Shown here: one piece after another, positions 43,934 through 55,900 of the stretch
How the letters are laid out: every line of letters begins with the position of its first letter
Position numbering within the stretch: the stretch's first letter is position 1
Origin: Eremophila alpestris peregrina
Lineage: Eukaryota > Chordata > Aves > Passeriformes > Alaudidae
Assembly: GCA_009792885.1 (NCBI GenBank)
Contig: WMCF01000067.1
Coordinates: 2,773,419-2,837,418, forward strand
DNA: 64,000 bases
Direction of reading: 5' to 3'
The notes under the pieces: generated by a model
Told to the model about the DNA's origin: nothing
Seen by the model: the letters and a program-made list of their open reading frames with translations, nothing else
The model's database searches: none
Position numbers and translations under genes: made by a program

Positions 43934-46900
43934 CTGCATGGAGAGAGGGATGGGCTGTGCCAGCCTGAGCCGTGCCCAGGTGGGATCCCGCCCATCGGTG
44001 CGGGAATGGAGATCTCCGAGGGAAAAGCCCCGGGGCTGAGAGCAGCCGCTCTTGTTTCCAGCTGTGCTCGTGGGTCTGGCCATGGCCAGGGGTTGGATCC
44101 CTCCGGAGGCAGAGCAAAACCTCTGGCACTGCCCATGGAATCATCCAGAACACCCAGGGTGGACGGGGCTGTGCCTACCTCAGGGCAGCACAGACGTCTG
44201 CGGAGGAAGCGTCAGGCCGAGCCGCGTGTTCCATTAAAAGCGCTCCTGTGTGGGGTAGGAGGTGTCAGCATTCCCAGGCTCCTGCCAGAACACCCCCAGG
44301 CTCAGGAAAAATGGATGCTGGTTACTTCTCAGCAGTGCTTGAAGGCTGAGCTGAGAGCTCCACCTTTGACCCAGGTGTGAATCAGGTGTCTATGGCTGAT
44401 TCCCAGCCCTTTCCTGGCCTGAAATCCATCAGCACAGGAAGGACCTGGAGCTGATGGAGCCAGTCCAGAGGAGGCCACGAAGACGCTCCCAGGGCTGGAG
44501 CCCCTCTGCTCTGGAGCCAGGCTGGGAGAGCTGGGGGTGCTCACCTGGAGAACAGAAGGCTCCAGGGAGAGCTCAGAGCCCCTGCCAGTGCCTAAAGGGG
44601 CTCCAGGAGAGCTGGAGAGGGACTGGGGACAAGGGATGGAGGGACAGGACATAGGGGATGGCTTCCCACTGCCAGAGGGCAGGGAGAGATGGGATATTGG
44701 GAAGGAATTGTTCCCTGGGAGGGTGGGCAGGCCCTGGCACAGGGTGCCCAGAGCAGCTGTGGCTGCCCCTGGATCCCTGGCAGTGTCCAAGGCCAGGCTG
44801 GACAGGGCTTGGAGCAGCCTGGGACAGTGGGAGGTGTCTCTGCCATGGCAGGGGTGGGACTGGATGAGCATTGAGGTCCCTTCCCACCCAGCCCATCCCA
44901 TGGTTCTGTGACTCCTGTGTTGCCCTGCCTGTGTAGATCCGTGCCAGGCTGTAGGAGAAGTCCCTGGCTGCCAGCTCCATGCTCAGTGCCTGCCCTGAGC
45001 CCGTGGCTGCCATGAACTGTTGGAGGCTCCCGATGGCTTCCCGTGTCCTCTGCACAGCCGGGGACAGCTCCTCAGTGCCTGAAGCCAGCTCCAGCTTTTT
45101 CTGCAGAGAGAACAACCACAGGAAAAAAACATCCAGTGTATTTGCCTTGTGCCTGCTGGGACCCTGGGCACACCCAGCTGCTGACCACAAGTTCAGATCC
45201 AGGTGGCTGCCACTGGCACAGGGGGAGCAGCCAGGGAAGGGGATGTGCCCAAAAGGAAGCTCCTAGCCTTGCCTTGGGGATGGAAAATTCCCTGTGACCA
45301 GAGCCAGTGTGTTGCTGTTTCCATTTTGGCTTCCCAGCTTCACTTGGGGACCAGCTCTCATCCCAAATTTTCTCTTAACTCTATACCTGTATCAGGGTCT
45401 AATTCTCCCAGGGTTATATTATTACTTGCACGAATATGCTCAAGCTGTGTCCAGGCAGGAAATTCACATTTAAAGGAGCTTTCCTCTGCAAATTGTGTCA
45501 GTGGGAAAGACCCCAGGACAAGAGGAAATGGCTTCAAGCTCCAGTAGGAGAGGTTCAAGTTGGATATTAGAGAAAATTTCTTCACTGAAAGGGTGGTCAG
45601 GCACTGGCACAGCTGCCCAGGGCAGTGCTGGAGTCCCCATCCATGGAGAGATTGAACAGCTGTGTGGGTGTGGCTCATGGTGGTTGTGGCTGGGTCAGTG
45701 GTGGCCTTGGCAGCACTGGGGAATGGCTGGACTTGGTCCCAGAGGGCTTTTCCAGCCTAAAGGACTCCGTGATTCTGATGAAGATTGGGCATTTAACTGT
45801 GCCAACAGCACTGCCTGAAAGCTCCCCTGGTTGAGCCAAGCTTCTGTTCTGCCACATCCCAAATCCCTTGTGAAAGCACCAGGGATACTCCTCCAGGAGG
45901 GTCTGGAATTGTTGTTCTTTGGGCACAGCATTCCCAGGCTGTTCATCTGTGTCTGCTCTGTTATTCCCTGTTAGGAGGGATGGGACACTGCCTGTGTTTG
46001 GGGCTGGCCCTGCCTCGTGGGCTGTGGTCCCATCTTTCCTCACTCAAACCCCTCTCTCTGCAGAAGAACTGAGGGATCAGCCTGGAGAGCATCCCCAAAG
46101 GCTGGATATGAGCAGCACTGCGTGGTGGGAGGTGCTGCTCATTAATTAGCTTCATCAATAACCCACAGATGAGACTGAAGCCTGTGAGCAGCAGCTACAC
46201 AGAAGGAATTTTTTATGTTTCTGAGGCTTTCAGTGCTGAGGTGATCCCGCAGCTCCTCTTGCTGGATCAGAAAATCCACCTGGGCTGGGTTGAGCCCAGG
46301 TTTGCTCTGTGTTTGCTCAGAACCCAAACTTCCACATTTCCACACTTCCCAGTGCTGCTGTTCCGGGCTCCAGGGGCAGAAACACCCCCAGCATGTGCTG
46401 GTCAAATGAAGAACAACTCTGGTGCCAACATAAAGCCCATAAACCTCCAAGCCCATGGAATACTAACGAGGTGTTCTAAAGCAGCTCAGAAGTTGTTGCT
46501 AATGGGGATCACAGATCCCAAAGGCATCAATTCCCACAGTTTGGGTGGGAGCCAGCACGGTACTGGCCAAGCACAGGGACAGCATCTGCTGCTTGTGCTG
46601 GGACATGGACATGCTGCCACAGCTGGAAGGTTTGAACACCTGGAAATAGGGATCAGGAATGGAAAAGCATCATTTATCCTTAAGGGATAAAAAAGACCTT
46701 GTATTTTCTTTGCTCACCAGTAATTTACTTTTTTTTTTTTTTGTTCCAATTGCTTATTCCTTTCCTCACTGAAAGCCCTGGATCTCCTGGGAGGTTTTTC
46801 CATGCTCTCTCTGTGCTTGGGATGGAGAGGCTGGGAGCTGCTCCAGGGCAATGCTCGAGGCAGGAGCAGCTCTGTTCTCTCCTGGTTGCTCTGCTGCAGC

Positions 46901-49900
46901 TCTGGGAGGAGGCACACACAGCATCACTGTCACACCACCCCTTACTGTCTGAAATGATCAGCAAAGGGGCATCAGAGCTCCAATAGTTCTGATTCCCTGT
47001 TTTCATGGAGGAATTTTAAAATGCTGCTCATTTGTTTGCTCTCACTGGCTCCCAAGCAACGTGGTCAGAGTGGTTTTTACTTACAAGATTTATCATGAGT
47101 ATCTAAAAATACAGTGACAGGAAGAACATCCCAAGCAGGGCTAAAAGCACAATTTTGTGTCAATGCTTGGAGCAAACACACGGCCCCACATCAATAACCT
47201 CGATTTGTTTCCTGCTGCCTGAAAACTGGGTTGTGGTCTGAAAAGGACCCGAAAACACTGTCACGTGTCTGAGATGACAGGGCTGATTTACAGCCTGAGT
47301 TACAGCCTGAATTACAGCCCTACACAGAAATTCTTGAGGCAAGAGTTGAAGCTGAGCCTTGCACAGCACGTGCAGGGCTGGTGCCGAGACCCAGTCCTGG
47401 GATGTACCCAAATTTCACCTGAAGTGACTCAAATTCAATAATTAACTGACTGCCCAGGGCTATTTTAGAGGCACTTTTCAGATTGTAATTGAATTTGAAA
47501 GTACACCCAGGGTTCTGGCTCAAAATTCCAGCTAATAAAATTTTAGTACAACATGAACTGACTGGCCCTGTGCAGTGTCCACCTGAAATTCTCACCACAG
47601 CAGAGCTGGAAGTCAGGATGAGTCCTGGACTGATCCCAAANNNNNNNNNNNNNNNNNNNNNNNNNNNNNNNNNNNNNNNNNNNNNNNNNNNNNNNNNNNN
47701 NNNNNNNNNNNNNNNNNNNNNNNNNNNNNNNNNNNNNNNNNNNNNNNNNNNNNNNNNNNNNNNNNNNNNNNNNNNNNNNNNNNNNNNNNNNNNNNNNNNN
47801 NNNNNNNNNNNNNNNNNNNNNNNNNNNNNNNNNNNNNNNNNNNNNNNNNNNNNNNNNNNNNNNNNNNNNNNNNNNNNNNNNNNNNNNNNNNNNNNNNNNN
47901 NNNNNNNNNNNNNNNNNNNNNNNNNNNNNNNNNNNNNNNNNNNNNNNNNNNNNNNNNNNNNNNNNNNNNNNNNNNNNNNNNNNNNNNNNNNNNNNNNNNN
48001 NNNNNNNNNNNNNNNNNNNNNNNNNNNNNNNNNNNNNNNNNNNNNNNNNNNNNNNNNNNNNNNNNNNNNNNNNNNNNNNNNNNNNNNNNNNNNNNNNNNN
48101 NNNNNNNNNNNNNNNNNNNNNNNNNNNNNNNNNNNNNNNNNNNNNNNNNNNNNNNNNNNNNNNNNNNNNNNNNNNNNNNNNNNNNNNNNNNNNNNNNNNN
48201 NNNNNNNNNNNNNNNNNNNNNNNNNNNNNNNNNNNNNNCATAACCTCTAGACAAGGTGGTTTGTCACAAACTCACCTGTGTAGTAAAAACCCTAAAAATT
48301 CAGCTTCTCATAGTCACATTGTGCAAGGATGGAGAAGTTCTCTGTATTTCCCTTTTCCTGAGGATAATTACAACCCTTTGTTCCTGCTCCTGATCACAGC
48401 CCCAGCAACATTGGACATCTCACCATCAGCAGAGACAACTGATAGAGGATAAAAGCAAAACCTGGAGTTACCCTTGAAATGACCTTCAGAGAACCAAGTG
48501 CTATTCAGGTACTAATGCTGCTTTCTGCAAAGCCTCTGACAATGGGCACAAGTCCTGCACACTGAGAACCTTGATGGACAAACATAAAATAAATTGTACT
48601 TGGTTTGTGTGCATCAATAAAAAGGAAATGGATTGGAGCAGTAAAAACCCCTTTATGATGGGTTAAATTATTTCCTCACTAGACAGATTGGGAGGGATGT
48701 TTCAAAATGAGCCAGACTCACAGACTGAAAGAATTTGGACACCTGGAGCTCAGAAAGATGTTGTTTATCACCTGTGAGTGAAAACCTGATTCTGGTATAG
48801 AAACTCAGGCACGTTCCTGCAGAACTCTGCAGACAGAAGTCCCTCCCAGTCTGCCTTTCCAGCACCTGGCTGCCCGAGGCATAAAGGAAAAGCTTAAACT
48901 GGCCAGGTCTGATGTGTTCTGTCCAGAACTGAAGCATCCACACTGCTGAGCCCGACCCAGCCCCTCTCCCTGGACATGCAGCAGCCTCAGACAGGGACAG
49001 TAAAGGCAGTGGCATTACTGGAATATGGAGACCTTGAAGCTGGCACTCACCCCCCTGCAGCCTCACCCACAGGGTGATTGATGGGAGCACTGAGGAGCTC
49101 GTTAATTAATGAATCTCAGTACTCGTGTTACTGCTCCACAGGTCCCTGCTCTGCATCACGGCGCTGGGCTCCCTAATGCTTCCCTGATTATCCAGCTGTT
49201 GAGCAGCTGGAGGGCCCCCCCCAGCTGCACCAGGGAGGTGCTCCAGGGTGCAGCACAGCACCTTTGTGGGGTGTTTGTTTAAATTAGTGTTCAGTGTAAG
49301 ACTGTGGAGGCTGCTTCTTTGCAAATCATTTTAGAGTCTACCTGCAAGTCCTTTACTTCCCCATCCTTTGCCAACAGCTGGATTTACCCCCAGCAGATGT
49401 GCTCAGTCCTGCTCCTGAGCAGATCTGGCTTCTTTTTTTTTTGGTGGCCAAATCGTTTGAGGTATTTTTCCCTTCTCAAAGGTTGTCTGAGAGGATGCCA
49501 AGGGGACCCTCCTCCCTGGAGGTCAGAGAAGTGCTGTGTAGAGAGCACAGCTGAACTGGAGGGGGTGAGATGGAACAAGTTGCCAACTGCAGCCACTGTG
49601 AGAACTACCCAGGCTCTGGAAAGCTCTGTCCAGTCCCCAGTGCTGCAGGAGAGGAGTGTCCCAGACCCTTCCCTTCTCATGGGGTCTGGGTGGGAAGGTG
49701 AAGGCTGCACACAACCCAACCCAGCACTCCAGATGCCCAGGATTCCCTTGCTGTGCCTGGGCTAACGAGATCTGGATTGGTGTGTCTGGATTAATGTCAC
49801 CTCTGAGACAACACCCTCTGATCCTGCCTCCCTTTTTGGGATGCACCAAGCCAGGTGATCCTCCTTCACCTTCATGAAACTCTGAGCTGCTTTGAACTCT

Positions 49901-52900
49901 TGTCACCTGAGAAGCTTTCAAAGTAGAGCCAGAGAACAGCAAATCCAAAGAGGCAGAAATGGAATTCCTTTGGCTCTTTACATCTTTTCAGGGAATAAAA
50001 ATAGAAAGTCATAATGCAGTAGATAGCCCTAGTGAGGTTCAATATTCAGCAGTCCTGTGGTGGTTTTCCAGTTAAGAAACAAAAACCACAAAATTATTTT
50101 GGATTCAGGAAGGTGAGTCACGTTAAAAATACACTTATTTTGGTACCTGTCTTGAGGAACTCTGATGGTGCCAAGCTCCCCACTGCTGAGCTGAAAGTAT
50201 CTGCACACAAGGATCCCAGGATGAGCACTGCCTGCATCCTGCTTTTGGAAGAGCTATTTAAGGAGCAGAATTGTAAGACACAATTCCAATTGTTGGAATA
50301 CTTGTCTAAAGCTTTCATTTTGGGCCTCTTCCCTACCAGTCTCAGCCAGGAGCACAAACCCCAAAGAAGGCTCTGCCAAGGTGTGTGAATGAGGCTGAGC
50401 AGGGCTGCAGCTGTGGGCTCACCTGCACTGTGCACAGGAACACAGCCATCACCTGCCCCTGGCTCTTGGAGAGGGATCGCAGCACATCCAGGGACAGGAT
50501 GTTTGTTGTCCCCTCCCATATGGACAGCACCTGTGGGGAAGAGGAGACTGGAAAAGCATGAGGGAGCCTCTGCAGTGGCTGCAGTAAAGAAGGGGAGTGT
50601 GAGGAAAGACACAGAGCAGAAGTAAGGGATACCAAGGATATCTCCAGAAATGTCTCGTCTCACAAGTGGGAGGGAGCAGTGGAGCCCAGCTCCATTGCTG
50701 TGCCAGGGAACAGCCTCAGCACCAGGAACACATCCTGTCCTTCCCTGGGGGTGACTGGGCTCAGCAGGAAGGCAGTGAAGGAAGAGCTGCCACACCTGGA
50801 GTGAGCCTGGGAGGGCTGTGTTCTACCTTGAGTGTGCCTCTGGCAGGGAACCAGAGTGCTGTGCAGGGGACTTGGTGACACACAGGACCTTCTCCTGCCA
50901 CCCTCTTACCAGAGTATCCCGGAGTATGACTGGCAAGCCTGTGTCCTCCATGTAACCTTGGCCCCCAAAACTCTCCATTGCCTCAACAGCCACAGCAGAA
51001 GCCTACAAAATGCAGAGCTGGCATGATCCACAGTGCCTGAGGGGAAAATCCAACCTCCCACACCACACAGCAGCTCCTGCTGGAATGGGCTGACTGGGTC
51101 CTGCTCATCTCCTGAGGCAGGTTGGCCACTACCTGCAGGAAGAGCGGATGGGAATGAAGCCTGAGTGACACTGAGAGAGGACCTGCAGGAGCAGCAGCCT
51201 CCAGAGCAGGAACTGCTGCAGGTCCTGCAGGTATCCCCTGCTCTCATTGCTGTGCCACTCACTCCTCTTCCCGGCTCTGTGGTTGCCAACATTCCACACT
51301 CTGGGCTAATCAATCTGTTCCATACCTGCTTCCCTGTGTACAGCTTGGCCACTGGGATGAGCAGCCTCAGCAGCAGCTGCTCCTGCTCACTCGCCAGGTT
51401 GGTTTCAGCCAGGCCCAGCAGGTGAACGATCTCCATAAGCAGCAGAAACGCCCCTCTCACCTGCACCTGTGAGCAGATGACAGGGGAACTCACTGCCAGG
51501 GAACTTGGACTCTGCTGACTCCAATACTCCCTGCATGAGATTGCCTCCAGGGTAAAATGCCACCCCTGCCTGCTCAGACACACAGCTTCAGAGACCTCTG
51601 AGCAGCTAAAGCACAAAGCATGGAATATTAAAGGTTCTCTGCCACTCTTGGACATTGTGATGCAGTAAAGGAGCAATGCACTTCCTCGGGCCTACATGAG
51701 CCTTAACAAAGCTCCTAAAAGGCACCCAGGCCCCAAATCCACATCCTTTTAAAAGGTAAGGGATGTGAGATGATGGTCAACCTCTGAGCACCAGGAGCTG
51801 CAAGGTCTGTGACAGATTTCTTCCTGAGCAGTTTACTTCCCTGGCAAGTTTTGAATTGGGAAGCATCAGGGTATGGAGCTCTGTGTTGCAGGATCTGCCC
51901 TTCCTTTCAGAGGGGGAGTTCTGGCCACAGGCAGTGAGATGCTGGAGCCTGAAGTAATGTTTGACAGATGTTGACCACCTTCCCCCACCTTGCAAGAGAA
52001 GTTTTAAATGCTGTTTACAGCCCATCACCTGGTGCAGGAGCTCTCAGGGAAGTTTGATGAGTCCATACCAGCCTTGGACAAGAGTCAAGTGACTGTGGTG
52101 TCAGGCCTAGATTCTGAGGCAAACACCCAATTTCAGAGATCATGGCTTATCATAGCAAAGGCACTCCTTTCTCTCAAGGAAACTCCCAGGTAATTGTTTA
52201 GGATAACCTGAAGTCCAGCAGATGACTTAGGTCTGTAATCAGATCAAATCCCACTAGAGTACAATTCCCTTGCTGCATCCACCTTGCTATAGCAGGAATG
52301 GCCTCCCAAGTCTGAGTGCAGGCAGGCTGGCTGTGCTCACCAACAGCACAGGATCTCTGCCCTCTTTCCCTCCCAACAGATCCAGCTTGGCTCCCAAAAG
52401 CCTCACCTCCATCCGGGCTATTGTCTGCATGTGCAGGGGGTGGTCCTTGAGGAGCTTCCCAAAGGCCACGCGCTTGCGGGCGTAGTCTCTGCTCAGACTG
52501 ATCATCCTGGAGGGAACACACACACAGGGAACAGTTACACCTGCAGCTTTCCACTTCTGAGCATTCCCTTCCAGCCTCCTCCACCAGGAGAACCCTGCTC
52601 AGCTGTACCACCCTGTACAGGCCACCCTCCTCCAGCACTGCTGGCTCCAGGCCTGTCCCACAAAGGGGACACTCAGCTGCAATGCTGAGCACTGCAAAGT
52701 CCCCTTGTCCTGACCAGCTGCTCCTTCAGCCCTGGGGGGATCCATGGTGCCTTCACCTTCTCATGGAAGCCACTGCACCAATGACGTTGTGAATCCGAGT
52801 GATGTTCAGCATGTTGGAGATGGCAGCCACCCCACGGCCCTCTGCAGAGATCTGCAAGGAACAGGGGCTGATGTGAGCCTTTCACACACCCTGGATACCC

Positions 52901-55900
52901 ATGGACATGGGAATGAAAATGGTGTCAACAGACACATGGACACGGGCTGCCCACCCTGTCCCTGTCTGCCCTCAGGCACTCAGAGACCTGCTTGCTTTAA
53001 AATACATTTGTCTCATTTTAGCCAAGTCTGTGGTGTGATGTGCCTGCCCCATTCCTGGAAGTGTCCCAGGACAGCTTAGATGGGACTTGGAGCAACCTGG
53101 TTTGGTGGAAGGTGTCCCTACCCATGGCTGGGGATGGAATGAGATGAGTTCTAAGGTCCTTTCCAACCCAACCTATCCTGGGATTCTGTTTCTATGACCA
53201 GAGAAGTGGCTTTTGGAGACCATGTCAACATGATCAGTTCTGGTCCCTGCTGCTTGTCCCTACCTGCACACGACACAAACTGTCCCTCAGCTGGCTCAGG
53301 AACCAGGATTAGAGAAATGACCAGCCTAAAATAACTTTTTTTTTTCTCACATATTTTCCTGAACTCTTGTCAGCTCTGTCCCACAGAGAGCCCCACCAGT
53401 GAATAGTTCTGTGATGTGGACAGCCACAGAGGTGGAAGAGATGCACTTTTTCAGTTGGGATCTCTGCTGAAAGCCCCAGGAGTGAGTGCCATGCCAGGGC
53501 AGCTCAGCCCCCAGGGCAGGGGAACTCTTACACACCAGCTCTGCTCTGGCTCCTTGCAGCCACAGCTCTGCTGTTGCCATCTGCCTCGTGCCCAGCTTGT
53601 CCTTCAGCCTTTGCACCTGGATGCTGTTCAGCTTCCCCTCCTCATCCCGAACCCTCAGGAAGAACAGGGACAGCCCTCTGGAGCCCTGGGTACACTGCAA
53701 GGCGCACAGAGAGGATTATGCAACGAAGAAAAAGAATGCCCCTGCTCCTTCCCCTGGTTCCCCACCCAACAGAACTGGTTTACCTGTCCTTCAGCATCTG
53801 CTACCCTGGCCAGGGTTAATGTCACATCAGAATCAGCTGCTGATGTGAACCACTTAAATCCATACAGACGATAGGTGCCATCTGGCTGCTTCCTGGCCAC
53901 AGTCTCGGTGCCATTTGCTGAAAAAGAGGAGAAAATTTCCTGGTCTTATGGGAACTTCTGTCTCAATCAATGGTGATTTTACAGTGTAAGCAGCAGCTCC
54001 TTTAAGACACTTCTTGTTATGAAGATGGAGCATGGGCTAGCTGTTAATCTCCTTCATTGACCCTTGATAAGAAATGCAGTGTGTATAATCCAGTGCCTCA
54101 AGTTCTTTAGGGGTTACCACAGCCAAGAACACAAAGGGCTCTGTGTGCACAAGAGGACAGACTGGGTCTTTTGTTGGTTAAAAAGCAGAGCTGTGCAGAG
54201 GATTTGGATGATTTATCCTAAACCAGCTCCCTGGCTTTTTAGGTTGCCCACATCCTTCGTGTTCAGTTCTCACCACCACATCTGTTCCCACCCCAGAGCA
54301 CGCACCAACATCTGAGCCACCCCTTCTCTCGGTCATCCACTGGCCAGAGGTCCAGAACTTCTTGGGGTCACGGGATGTCAGATGGTCAAAAGCATCCTTC
54401 AGAGATCCAGGAATACCCAGTGACTGTTTGAGGGGAGGGAAAATAAACTGAGATGATCATAACACAATAGTTGACATTATACAGTTGCCTTAACTGGTGT
54501 GCTCAGGGCTCAGATGGGCCAGTCTGGAAGCCAGGTGGGTGCAGGTGCTGCTGAGAGCCTGTGAGCCAGCTCAGCTCCCACCAGCTGCTGCAGCACTGTG
54601 CAGATAGAAGGTTCCAACACAGAGTGCTGAGCATTCCTATCCCTTTGGATTTCTGGAGAAAGATGCTTCAAAGAGCCCATGTGCCAGGTTCATGTACACT
54701 TGACGTCACCAGCACCCAGAGAGCTGCAGGGAAGAGGGAACTGTCTTGTGCTACATTAAGTTTTGGTGAATTAAAATGCCCAGGGTTGGCTTCCTAGGGG
54801 ATATTTCCCTCTGAATCCTACATAATCACTGAGGGAATGCAAAGGGGGTCACTGAGATGCAGATCCAAACATTCCAGTTGGTAAAATCTTGGTGGTTTGG
54901 TGAATTTACATCAGGTATGGATCTGGACTATTATATCTAACTGCCACTCCACACAAAAATGGGAAAACAAATTATCTTGTAGTAAAAACATATCATAGGA
55001 TCATAGAAATACAGGTTGCAAGGAGTCTTAAAGCTCATTCAGTTCCATCCCCTGCCATGGGCAGAGACACCTTCTGCTTTACAAGGTTGCTCCATGCCCT
55101 GTTCAACCTGGTCTTGGACACTTCCACTTGGGACACCTTTCCAGCTACCTGCAGTGCTACAGGTGCCATGTGCAGCAAAGGCCTTATTGAACACAGTGCT
55201 GTCAGTAGATACAAAGGCTGGTGTGGGCACAAAGGCTTTGTCCCTAACGGAGAAAGGCAGTGGGAGACAGAGCTGAGTCACAGAGCAAGGAAGGGCTGTG
55301 CCCAGGACCAAATGGATCAGTGCTCCTCAATCCTTGGCCAGTGCTCCTGCCTCTAAACAGCAGTGCCAGGACGTGGGCTGTGCCCTCAGGGACCAGCCAA
55401 GCTCATACCTCAATGACTTTAGCTGCCCCATCAGTCATGGCCAGTGGACAGCTGAAACCTCCAGAGGAGCTTGAGAACAAGTACAGTTTGACAGCCTGGT
55501 ACAGGCGGCTGGGAGAGGGAGAGACAGAGGAAAAATAGACGGGTTACATAGCAGTGCAACAGCAGGAGGATAAAATATCTCAGCTGGGAAGAGAGGTAAA
55601 ATTACAGCCAGAACGGGTGAGGATCAGACCACTAATTTCTGAGAGGGCAAAAAGTATTCCAGCCAGGAAGAGGGAAGAGAAGCAGCAGAGTTTCTCAGTC
55701 CCAGTGGGACAGCCAGCACCAGGCCAGCTTGTGCAGTTTTTAACAATAAGAAACACGGGTCTGTCTCCACAGTCTGGAATACAAAAAACCTGCAAATGAA
55801 ATCCCACATCTTTAGCTGCATTACAACTAGCACACACAAAGCTGGAGTGGTGCAGGGAACTGCCAGGCCCTACATTTAGGAAGATGACATCAAAGAATAT

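Larger units (their letters stand above)
45101..50422 (-). other. Intron 11 of the AidB-like gene
   Basis: The longest intron of this gene. It holds a CR1 fragment (45525-45782), a poly-T run near 46730 and the assembly gap. I see no coding exon, and exon 11 joins exon 12 in frame without one. Confidence 0.7.

Noticed and set aside
47489..48254. Open frames of more than 200 codons across the N gap
   Set aside because: They consist almost entirely of undetermined bases.
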